From the NCBI GenBank assembly GCA_018401745.1, contig JAGYJY010000013.1, positions 62,001 through 126,000 of the forward strand: a stretch of DNA of 64,000 nucleotides, in the 5' to 3' direction. The notes under the pieces were generated by a model. That model saw only the letters and a list, made by a program, of their open reading frames with translations, did no database searches and was not told where the DNA came from. The position numbers were made by a program, and so were the translations under genes. The number at the start of each line of letters is the position of its first letter. Position 1 is the first letter of the stretch. This document shows, in pieces, positions 1 to 8,146 of this stretch. Origin of the DNA: Pirellulales bacterium. GTDB lineage: Bacteria; Planctomycetota; Planctomycetia; Pirellulales; UBA1268.

Positions 1-395
1 TTGCCGGCCTGGGCTCCCCAGATCGTCATCAGGGAGTGCCAGTGGTTTGGCGCGGCGATGGAGATCGCGTCGACGTTTTTGTCTTCAAGCACCTTGCGGA
101 TGTCTTTCTCACCCTTGGTGGTGAGGGGGGCGTCGCCGGCCTTCTTGGCCAGCCCGGCGAGGGTGCGATCGAGCACCTGCTGATCAGGGTCGACGACGTA
201 GGCGATCTCCACGTTGTCGAGGCCCATGAAGCCGCCCAGGTGCGACTGCCCACGGCCGTTGAGGCCGATCACGGCGATGCGAACCCGGTCGTTGGCTCCC
301 AGGGCTCTGGCCGACGCGCGAGCCGCGGTCAGCAGGAGCGAGCCGGTGGCGGCGGAAGCAGCAAGAAAACGACGACGACTGGTGACGGCTGGCAT
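1..395 (-). CDS. Gfo/Idh/MocA-family oxidoreductase, Tat-exported (3' end outside window)
   Basis: This is the N-terminal 131 residues of an NAD(P)-dependent oxidoreductase-like protein; the rest lies beyond base 1. The start ATG at 395 is preceded by GGGGAGG. Residues 6-30 form a twin-arginine signal (SRRRFL, then an Ala/Leu-rich stretch), so the protein is exported folded. From residue 36 a Rossmann beta-alpha-beta follows (RIAVIGLNGRG), with VDPD at the end of the second strand and a later APNHWH segment typical of the family. Planctomycetes carry many such exported paralogues, usually of unknown substrate and thought to act on sugars. Family is confident; substrate is unknown. Confidence 0.85.
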   Translation of the reverse strand, partial: MPAVTSRRRFLAASAATGSLLLTAARASARALGANDRVRIAVIGLNGRGQSHLGGFMGLDNVEIAYVVDPDQQVLDRTLAGLAKKAGDAPLTTKGEKDIRKVLEDKNVDAISIAAPNHWHSLMTIWGAQAG

Positions 396-489
396 GGAAT
401 CCTCCCCAAAAATAAAGACAGAACCCCCGCAGCATACCGAGGGGACAGAAACACATGCGAGGCCAGCAGCAAGGGAGCACCTGCGGGAG

Positions 490-2495
490 CTACCCGGCGT
501 AGTCAGTGAGGCTGCCGGGCCGCCAGGAGACGCGGAGGGCGTTGGCGACCGCCACGAGGTCAATCGCTTCCTGAACCATGGCACCAGCAGCCGGCGGCAG
601 GTAGCCCGCGGCGGCGAAGGCCATGCCGATCAGGCTCATGGCCATCCCGCCAATGGCTGTCTGGAGGGCGATGCTGCGAAAGCGGCGACCGATGTGGAGC
701 AGTTCGTCGACCCGCTCGAGGGTCGTGTCCATGATCACCGCCCCAGAGGCTTCGCTGGTGACGTCGCTTGCCGCGCCCATCGCCACGCCGACAGTGGCAG
801 CAGCCAGCGCCGGGGCGTCGTTGATGCCATCGCCAACAAAGAGCGTGGGGGCCGACGCGGTGGCCTCTTCCACGAGCCGCAGCTTTCCCTCGGGCTGGAT
901 GCTTGCGTGGATCTCCTTGATCCCCACCGACTCAGCCAGCCAGCGGACTTCGCTTTCGCGATCGCCCGACACAATCATCACCCGCTCAAGCTTGTGATCC
1001 GGAGCAAGGTGCTGCACAAACAGCTTGCCGTCGGGCCGGGGCGTGTCGCGGAACCGCAGCACACCCGCGAGGCGGTCGTCAAAGAGCACCACACATTCCA
1101 GGCCTCCGGCCGTTGGTGGCAGTCCGGCAGCCTCGTCGGGAGCGGTGTCGGTCAGTTTTTTTCGGCTGGTGATGCTGACACGGCGGCTGGCTGTGCCACT
1201 GCCCCACGCCACTCGACCGGTGAGGCCCGCCCCTGGCTTTTCCGCAACGGCCTCGACAGTGCAGCCCGTCAGACCTCGCGAGCTCGCGGCCTCAAGAACG
1301 GCGGCTGCCAACGGGTGCTTGGAGTAGGCCTCGAGGCCGGCCGCAGCGGTGAGCACGGCGTCGGCATCATGATCACCGCAGGGAATCACGTCGGTGACCT
1401 GCGGCGATCCGTAGGTCAGAGTGCCTGTCTTGTCGAAGATGGCGATGCGGCAGGTATCGAGCCGTTCGAGAATGGCAGGGTCGCGGATCACAATCCCGCG
1501 TCTGGCGGCTAGCGAAATCGCCCCGATGATTGCCACCGGGATGCCGATCAACAGCGGGCAGGGGTGGCCACGACGAGCACCGCCAGAAACCGGGTTGGGC
1601 TGCCAGAGGCCCACCAGGCGGCAGCCGCGATCGCCACAGCCAACGGCGTGTAGAGCCCGCCGAGGATGTCTGCCATCCGCCGCAGCTTCGGCTTTGTCTG
1701 CTGGCTTTCAGCCAGCACCTGCATGATCTTCGCGTAGCGGCTATCACTCCCCACGCGGTCGCTGCGAATCTCCAGGACTGCCTGGCCATTGATCGCGCCG
1801 GAGAGCACTGCCGAGCCCGGCGCCTTGGCCATGTGGTAGGGCTCGCCAGTGAGGTAGCTTTCGTCCATCGAGCCGTGGCCGGCAACGACTGTGCCATCGA
1901 CAGGGCAGATCTCATGCGGCAAGACGGTGATCACATCGCCAACCGTGAGCTCTGCAAGCGGAAGATCGGTGAGGCCAGTCGATGTCTTGCGATGGGCGAC
2001 CGTGGGCATTCGCCGAGCCAGCGCCTCAAGCACGTCACCAGCCCGCCTGACAGCCCGCGACTCAAGTGCCTCACCGCCAGAAAGCATCAGCACGACCAGC
2101 ACCCCGGCAAGGTATTCCCCCAGCAGCACGCTTGTCACGATCGAGATGCCTGCCAGCAGGTCCGCCCCGAAGCGGCCGCTGAACAGGTCTTGCAGAAGGC
2201 CGAAAACGAGTGGCATCCCGCCGAGCACAAGCATCACCGCCAGCGGCACGTCTGCAACGCTCAGCGGCGGCCCACCAAGGCGGGTCGATGGATCGAGCCA
2301 GCCGAGTGCTGCTGATTGCCCGCCACGATCAGACAGGAAGAGCCCGAGCCAGAGGGCAAGTGTGCAAACCGCCGCTATGGCAATCAGGTCGTGGCTCGTC
2401 AGCCTCGCTGCAAAGCGAGTGAGCAGAGAACGCCAGGCGATAGGAACTGCTGAGATCATGTCCAGCAACCTACCAATCAGCAGCGTTGTGAACAC
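490..2495 (-). CDS. P1B-type heavy-metal-translocating ATPase, broken by one frameshift
   Basis: A membrane ATPase expected to export a transition metal. The first part (2495 to about 1560) carries the N-terminal membrane helices and the actuator domain (TGEPYH). The second part (about 1560 to 490) carries DKTGTLT, the SKHPLA nucleotide-binding motif and [10 protein letters not shown]. The frames meet in the metal-site motif: one base is missing in the run at 1561-1564, and adding it restores ATPCPLLIG and a continuous 668-residue protein. There is no N-terminal HMA or CxxC domain, and the site reads TPCP instead of the common CPC, so the metal cannot be assigned. The start is uncertain: GTG at 2495, or ATG at 2459. 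It lies just downstream of clpC on the same strand. Confidence 0.8.
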
Positions 2496-2538
2496 GCTCC
2501 CAGCACTCGGAGTGAAGGCCTTACCGACTCAAACCCGA

Positions 2539-5094
2539 TCAGCTCCCAGCAGAAGCCTCTTCTTCGGCCGGGCCTGCAGGCACCGGCTCGGCGGTGACAA
2601 TGCCCTTAAAGACCAGCTGCTTCTTGCCGGCCACCTCGGCTGCATCGACCTCGATCGTGTCCTTGCCCTCAAACTCGCCCTTGAGCAGTTCTTCGCTGAC
2701 GGGGTCTTCGATGTAGTTCTCGAGAGCACGACGCAGCGGGCGGGCACCAAAGTCGGTGTCGGAGCCCTTCTTGATCAGGAACTTCTTCGCCTCTTCGGTC
2801 AACTCAAGCCTGAGGCCACGTTCGGCCAGCCGCTCACGAACTTTGGCAAGTTCGATGTCGATGACTTCCTTGAGATCCTCCACCGTGAGGTGGTGGAAGA
2901 TGATGATGTCGTCAACGCGATTGATGAACTCCGGACGAAAGACCTTTTCAATCCGCTCGTTGACGCGGCTCTTCATACTCTCGTAGCTGGCGTCACCGTC
3001 CGGCTTCTGGAAGCCGAAGGCCGACTCATTCTTGATCGCTTCGGCCCCTGCATTCGTGGTCATGATCAGGATCACGTTGCGGAAGTCGACGTTGCGACCG
3101 AAGGAATCGGTCAGGCGGCCTTCCTCCATCACCTGCAGGAGCATGTTGAAGACGTCGGGATGCGCCTTCTCGATCTCGTCGAGCAAGACCACGGAGTAGG
3201 GGCGGCGTCGGATCTTCTCAGTGAGCTGCCCACCCTCTTCGAAGCCGACATAGCCCGGAGGCGCACCGATCAGGCGGCTGACGTTGTGCTTCTCCATGTA
3301 TTCGCTCATGTCGATCTGGATGAGAGCCTCATCGTCACCGAACATGAACTGCGCGAGTGCCTTGGCCAGCAGCGTCTTGCCAACACCGGTCGGGCCGGCG
3401 AAGACAAAGCAGCCGGTGGGCCGCTTGGGATCCTTGAGGCCAGAGCGACTGCGGCGAACCGCCTTCGAGATGCTCTTGATCGCTTCGTTCTGTCCAACGA
3501 CCCGCTGGTGGAGTTCGCTCTCCATCTCCATCAGCCGCTTGGTGTCTTCGGTCGACATGCGGGTCAGCGGGATACCGGTCATCTTGGAGATCACCTCGGC
3601 AACGACCTCCTCGTCGACCACGCCGTCGGCCTCGCGGCTCTTCTCCCGCCAGTCCTTGGTCATGGTCTGCTTCTTCTTCTTCAGCTTGTCGGCCTGATCC
3701 CGCAGGCCCGCAGCCTTCTCGAAGTCTTGGTTGGCGACCGCCTCTTCCTTTTCCTTGTTGAGCCGCTCGACCTCCTCGTCGATCTCCTTGAGATCCGGCG
3801 GCTTGGTCATGCCCTTGAGCCGCACCCGTGCCCCGGCTTCATCGATCACGTCGATCGCCTTGTCTGGCAGGCAGCGGCCGGTGATATAGCGGCTGGAGAG
3901 CTCGACAGAAGCCTCGACCGCCTCGTCGGTGATCGTCACGCGATGGTGGCTCTCATAGCGGTCGCGAAGACCCTTGAGGATCTCCACAGCCTCGCTCTTC
4001 GTGGCCGGCTCGACCATGATGATCTGGAAGCGACGGTCGAGGGCGGAATCCTTCTCGATGTACTTGCGGTATTCATCGAGGGTTGTGGCACCGATGCACT
4101 GAATCTCACCGCGGGCCAGAGCTGGCTTGAGCACGTTGGAGGCGTCGATTGCGCCCTCCGCACCGCCCGCTCCGACGAGCGTGTGCAGCTCGTCGATGAA
4201 GAGAATCGTGTTTTTTACACGACGCACCTCGTTCATCACCGCCTTGATCCGCTCCTCAAACTGGCCTCGATACTTCGTGCCAGCCACCATCATCGCCAGG
4301 TCAAGCACGACGATCCGCCGGTCGGCAAGCAGTTCGGGCACGTTGCCTTCCACCACCCGCTGGGCAAAGCCCTCCACGATGGCAGTCTTGCCCACACCGG
4401 CCTCGCCGAGGAGCACAGGATTGTTTTTGGTGCGGCGGCAGAGAATCTGAATGGCCCGCTCGATCTCCCGCTCGCGGCCGATGACAGGATCAAGCTTGCC
4501 CTGTTTGGCCAGTTCGGTCAGGTCGCGACCGAAGCTATCGAGGGCCGGCGTCTTGCTCTTGCCGCCCTTGGGAGCTCCCTCGCCGCCTCCGCCACCGGCG
4601 CCCGCGCCAGCCGTGGCTCGGCCGCCCATGCCAGACCGCTCGCTGCCTTCGTCCATGCCGTGGCCGAGCAGGTTGAGCACCTCTTCGCGAACGTCTTCCA
4701 GCTTGAGCCCGAGGTTCATCAGCACCTGCGCCGCCACACCCTCCTGCTCCCGGAGCAGGCCGAGCAGGATGTGCTCAGTGCCGACATAGTTGTGGTTGAG
4801 GTTGCGAGCCTCCTCCATGGAATACTCGATGACCTTCTTCGCCCGCGGCGTCTGGGGCAGCTTCCCCATCGTGACCATGTCGGGGCCGCTCTGCACGAGC
4901 TTCTCCACCTCCATGCGGATCTTGCGAAGGTCGATGTCGAGGTTCTTCAGCACATTGGCCGCGACCCCGCTGCCCTCTTTGATCAGGCCCAGCAGGACAT
5001 GTTCGGTGCCGATGTACTCGTGGTTGAACCGCTGGGCCTCTTGATTGGCCAGCTGCATCACTTTCCGGGCACGGTCGGTGAATCGTTCGTACAT
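2539..5094 (-). CDS. clpC: ATP-dependent Clp protease ATP-binding subunit ClpC
   Basis: AAA+ unfoldase of 851 residues that feeds substrates to ClpP in the cytoplasm. The N-domain (1-145) has the two Clp repeats ([11 protein letters not shown] and [11 protein letters not shown]). A Gly-rich linker leads to the first AAA module with Walker A GEAGVGKT at 230-237 and Walker B FIDEL. A UVR-type coiled segment ([18 protein letters not shown]) lies between the modules, as in ClpC rather than ClpB. The second module has GPTGVGKT and the ClpC-type insert around [13 protein letters not shown]. Length and domain order are normal. The last residues are rich in Pro, Glu and Ala. No ctsR or mcsAB genes are adjacent. 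Confidence 0.96.
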   Translation of the reverse strand: MYERFTDRARKVMQLANQEAQRFNHEYIGTEHVLLGLIKEGSGVAANVLKNLDIDLRKIRMEVEKLVQSGPDMVTMGKLPQTPRAKKVIEYSMEEARNLNHNYVGTEHILLGLLREQEGVAAQVLMNLGLKLEDVREEVLNLLGHGMDEGSERSGMGGRATAGAGAGGGGGEGAPKGGKSKTPALDSFGRDLTELAKQGKLDPVIGREREIERAIQILCRRTKNNPVLLGEAGVGKTAIVEGFAQRVVEGNVPELLADRRIVVLDLAMMVAGTKYRGQFEERIKAVMNEVRRVKNTILFIDELHTLVGAGGAEGAIDASNVLKPALARGEIQCIGATTLDEYRKYIEKDSALDRRFQIIMVEPATKSEAVEILKGLRDRYESHHRVTITDEAVEASVELSSRYITGRCLPDKAIDVIDEAGARVRLKGMTKPPDLKEIDEEVERLNKEKEEAVANQDFEKAAGLRDQADKLKKKKQTMTKDWREKSREADGVVDEEVVAEVISKMTGIPLTRMSTEDTKRLMEMESELHQRVVGQNEAIKSISKAVRRSRSGLKDPKRPTGCFVFAGPTGVGKTLLAKALAQFMFGDDEALIQIDMSEYMEKHNVSRLIGAPPGYVGFEEGGQLTEKIRRRPYSVVLLDEIEKAHPDVFNMLLQVMEEGRLTDSFGRNVDFRNVILIMTTNAGAEAIKNESAFGFQKPDGDASYESMKSRVNERIEKVFRPEFINRVDDIIIFHHLTVEDLKEVIDIELAKVRERLAERGLRLELTEEAKKFLIKKGSDTDFGARPLRRALENYIEDPVSEELLKGEFEGKDTIEVDAAEVAGKKQLVFKGIVTAEPVPAGPAEEEASAGS

Positions 5095-5218
5095 GAAAAG
5101 TCGTTTCCCGATGGAGAGTCGCGGTCTCGTTTTTCAACACCATGAATTGTACGCGTCGAGGGCAGTGATGTCTTGCCGAGCCGCTCGCAACCGGACCTGA
5201 GGGCCGTTTTTCGCTTGA

Positions 5219-5857
5219 TCAGGCCGCCGCACGCCTGCCTTGACGGGCTGGGGCGGCTTCGGCGCTCGGCCGTTCGACAGTCTCGTGACGGTGCGGTTGG
5301 GCACCCATATCGCCTTCGACATCGGCAGACGGCTGTTCGGCAGCCCGCTCCAGCAGCTTTTGCTCACGGGCGATCGCCGACTGCCACCGCAAGCCGCTGT
5401 CGCTGCGAGCGAGTTTGCTCAGCGCCTTGGCAGCCTCGCCCGTGCGGCCCACCCGCCGCAGCAGCGACGCCAGCAGCAGCTGGGCCTCACCGTCAACGGG
5501 CCGCAGGGCCAGCAGGGCCAGCAGCTTTGTCTCTGCGGCCAGCCAGTCGCGGGCAAGATAGGCATCCCTGGCCTCTACAAACATCTCTTCGCTGGCGGCA
5601 TCCTGGCTGAGCATCAGCGGCGGAGGAAACGCGGAGACTGCTGAAATCGTGCCGAGCAGCCAGATCACCCCAGCGGAGGCCCAGAGGCCCACCGCGATCT
5701 CAAGCTCCACCAGTTCGGTCCAGACCCAGGTCGAGACAATTGCCGTATTGAGTACGATGGCAAATGCAACGGCGACAAGCAGGCCGGCGCGGCTCCCTCG
5801 GAGCCACAGCCATGGCAGGCCGGGCCAGAGCAGCGTAGAACGTCGCACGAGGTTCAT
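5219..5857 (-). CDS. Membrane protein with TPR-like C-terminal region
   Basis: Product of 212 residues. I chose ATG 5857 (MNLVRR) with GGAGGG upstream; the frame stays open to 6007, but a longer start would run into thiE upstream sequence. Two hydrophobic helices (about residues 20-42 and 52-75) are followed by an Ala/Leu-rich helical region with TPR-like spacing (YLARDWLAAETKLLALLALRP, then LLLASLLRRVGRTGEAAKAL), and then a charged, low-complexity tail. This suggests a membrane-anchored scaffold with a cytoplasmic or periplasmic TPR domain. It is divergent from thiE. No function can be assigned. Confidence 0.7.
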   Translation of the reverse strand: MNLVRRSTLLWPGLPWLWLRGSRAGLLVAVAFAIVLNTAIVSTWVWTELVELEIAVGLWASAGVIWLLGTISAVSAFPPPLMLSQDAASEEMFVEARDAYLARDWLAAETKLLALLALRPVDGEAQLLLASLLRRVGRTGEAAKALSKLARSDSGLRWQSAIAREQKLLERAAEQPSADVEGDMGAQPHRHETVERPSAEAAPARQGRRAAA

Positions 5858-5958
5858 GAATCCGCGATCCCTCCGAGCGGTGCTCCGAGCGGTGGGAGTG
5901 TAGAGATCACGGCAGCCGGCCTCCAGAGGAAACGCAGCAGCCGAGCTGTCAGCCGCAG

Positions 5959-6615
5959 ATGCCCCAAAAAACCCTTGTTTCACGGCGTGAACGGCTCGCA
6001 CAGGCACGGCTTTGTGTGCTTGTTGAGGGGGGAGCCTCGGCTGCTGCCTGCGCTGAGCAGGTCGCGGCCATCGCTGCAGCCGGGGCGGAGCTGATCCAAC
6101 TCCGCGACAAAAACCTCGACGATGCGGGGCTCCTCGAGCGGGCGATTGCCGCGGTGGCCGTGGCCCGCAGGCACGGTGCCTTGCTGGTGATCAACGACCG
6201 CCCCGACATTGCTGTGGCCGCGGCTGCCGACGGAGTGCACCTCGGTGAGCGGGACATGCCTGTGCTGGCCGCCCGCCGCGTGGTCGGGTCGTCACGGCTG
6301 GTCGGCCGCACGGCCCACACGATTGAGGAAGCCAGGGCGGCCCTCCGAGATGCCGCCGACTACCTCGGCGTCGGGCCCTGTTTTCCCAGCGGCACCAAAG
6401 CGTTTGAAACCTTCGCTCCGCAGACGTTCCTTGAGGCTGTGGTCAGCGAGGCTGAGGTTCCCACCTTTGCGATCGGTGGGATTGAGCCGCAGCGGATTGC
6501 CCAGCTGCGAGCCCTGGGGCTCTCCCGTGTGGCCGTGGCCTCGGCGATCACCCGGGCCGACGATCCGGCTGCGGCCGTGGCATCGCTGCTGGCAGCACTC
6601 CGCGAAGTCAGCTGA
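5959..6615 (+). CDS. thiE: Thiamine phosphate synthase
   Basis: Joins the thiazole and pyrimidine (HMP-PP) moieties to form thiamine phosphate. The 218-residue protein is a standard TIM barrel. It shows IQLRDKNLDD, NDRPDIAVAAAADGVHLGERD (pyrophosphate and Mg site), the LGVGPCFPSGTK phosphate-binding loop and the AIGGI strand near the C-terminus. No other thi genes or TPP riboswitch are adjacent. The gene stands alone between the divergent TPR membrane protein and the convergent DUF1501 gene, whose stop lies only 5 bases beyond the thiE stop. Confidence 0.93.
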   Translation: MPQKTLVSRRERLAQARLCVLVEGGASAAACAEQVAAIAAAGAELIQLRDKNLDDAGLLERAIAAVAVARRHGALLVINDRPDIAVAAAADGVHLGERDMPVLAARRVVGSSRLVGRTAHTIEEARAALRDAADYLGVGPCFPSGTKAFETFAPQTFLEAVVSEAEVPTFAIGGIEPQRIAQLRALGLSRVAVASAITRADDPAAAVASLLAALREVS

Positions 6616-6620
6616 GCCGA

Positions 6621-8078
6621 TCAGGCCAGCAGGTCGTGGACCACATGGCCGTGGATATCGGTCAGGCGGAAGTCACGGCCGCTGTGGCGGTAGGTCAGCC
6701 GCTCGTGGTCGAGGCCGAGCAGGTGCAGCATCGTGGCCTGCAGGTCGTGCACATGCACCCGCTTGTCGACGGCCTTAAAGCCAAACTCGTCGGTGGCCCC
6801 GTGCACGTAGCCTCCCTTCACGCCACCGCCGGCCATCCAGACAGTGAAGCCGTGATGGTTGTGGTCGCGTCCACTGGCCACGGAAACGCCGGCATCGTTG
6901 GGGAGTTCGACGGTGGGCGTGCGTCCAAACTCACCACCCCAGAGCACCAGCGTGCTCTCCAAGAGCCCGAGGCCGACCAGATCGTCAAGCAGGGCGGCGA
7001 TCGCCTGGTCGCACTCACCCGCCAGGCGACGGTGGTTTTTCTCAATGTGCTCGTGGCTATCCCAGGGCTGGCCGGCTCCGTGCCAGACCTGCACATACCG
7101 TACGCCGCGTTCGACAAGGCGGCGGGCGATCAGCATCTGCCTCCCCTGCACGCCGTCGCCATAGCGGTTGAGCACATGCTGCGGCTCGCGAGACACATCA
7201 AACGCCTCGCCCGCCTCAGACTGCATCCGCCAGGCAAGCTCCATTGATGCCAGGCGAGCCTCCAGCAGCGGATCGTGCTGACGGGCTTCCAGATGACGAC
7301 GGTCGAGTGCGGCCGTGAGGTCGAACTGCCGCTTCTGGGTGTCGGTGTCGAGGACCGGATGGCGGACATGCTCAACCAGCTGATCAACCTGCTGCTTGTT
7401 GGTGTCGATGTAGGTGCCCTGGAAGGCGCCCGGAAGAAAGGCACTCCGCCAGTTTTCGGTGCCCTTGATCGGATAGCCGCCGGGGCACATCGCGACGAAG
7501 CCGGGCAGGTTTTGGTTTTCCGTGCCCAGGCCGTAGGTCACCCAGGCTCCCGCGGCAGGCCGCACAAGCCGGGCATCACCGCAGTTCATCAGCATCAGCG
7601 ACGGCTCGTGGTTGGGCACATCGGCATGCATGCTGCGGACTACGCAGAGCCGGTCGGCATGGCGGGCGACCGATGAAAACAGCTCGCTGACTTCCAGCCC
7701 GCTCTCGCCGTGCCGTGAAAACTGAAAGGGGGAGGGCAGGGCGGCTCCCGTCCGCCGCTCGGTGGGCAGAGCCCCGGGAATCTCACGACCGGCATACTGC
7801 TCGAGAGCAACCTTTCGGTCGAAGGTGTCGAGGTGGCTGGGGCCGCCATTGGCAAAGATGTGGATCACCGCCCGCGCCGTGCCGCCGAAGTGGGGCGGGC
7901 GTGGGGCGAGCGATGATGCCGTCGCCGCAGCGGCGGATGGGCCGTCAGCCAGGAGGCCAGCAGCACCGAGCCAGCCGAGCCCCAGGCCACTGCTGGTGAG
8001 CATGCGGCGGCGAGAGAGGCTGCAGTCTGGCGTTCGCGGAGCGAGCTGATCGGATGGTGCGTGGTGGTGGGACGTCAT
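6621..8078 (-). CDS. DUF1501 protein with Tat signal
   Basis: Exported protein of 485 residues belonging to the DUF1501 family, a sulfatase/alkaline-phosphatase-like fold much expanded in planctomycetes. The N-terminus carries a twin-arginine signal (SRRRML followed by a Gly/Leu-rich stretch at about 23-50). Family segments include HIFANGGPSHLDTFD, the WGGEFGRTPT motif and the DHNHHGFTVWMAGGGVKGG loop, whose His and Asp residues probably bind metal. It lies 68 bases downstream of the PSD1 gene on the same strand, the usual planctomycete pairing. The pair is thought to act on sulfated or phosphorylated polymers or to be redox linked, but no substrate is known. Confidence 0.9.
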   Translation of the reverse strand: MTSHHHAPSDQLAPRTPDCSLSRRRMLTSSGLGLGWLGAAGLLADGPSAAAATASSLAPRPPHFGGTARAVIHIFANGGPSHLDTFDRKVALEQYAGREIPGALPTERRTGAALPSPFQFSRHGESGLEVSELFSSVARHADRLCVVRSMHADVPNHEPSLMLMNCGDARLVRPAAGAWVTYGLGTENQNLPGFVAMCPGGYPIKGTENWRSAFLPGAFQGTYIDTNKQQVDQLVEHVRHPVLDTDTQKRQFDLTAALDRRHLEARQHDPLLEARLASMELAWRMQSEAGEAFDVSREPQHVLNRYGDGVQGRQMLIARRLVERGVRYVQVWHGAGQPWDSHEHIEKNHRRLAGECDQAIAALLDDLVGLGLLESTLVLWGGEFGRTPTVELPNDAGVSVASGRDHNHHGFTVWMAGGGVKGGYVHGATDEFGFKAVDKRVHVHDLQATMLHLLGLDHERLTYRHSGRDFRLTDIHGHVVHDLLA

Positions 8079-8146
8079 GGGGGTCGCTCCGCTGTCGCTT
8101 GCTTGTCGTGGTGTGGAATCTGTGGAGAAGCCACGGATGCATCTGG

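Noticed and set aside
1891..5145. An open frame of 1084 codons on the plus strand
   Set aside because: It is antisense to clpC; long antisense frames are common in high-GC DNA and the translation has no recognisable family.
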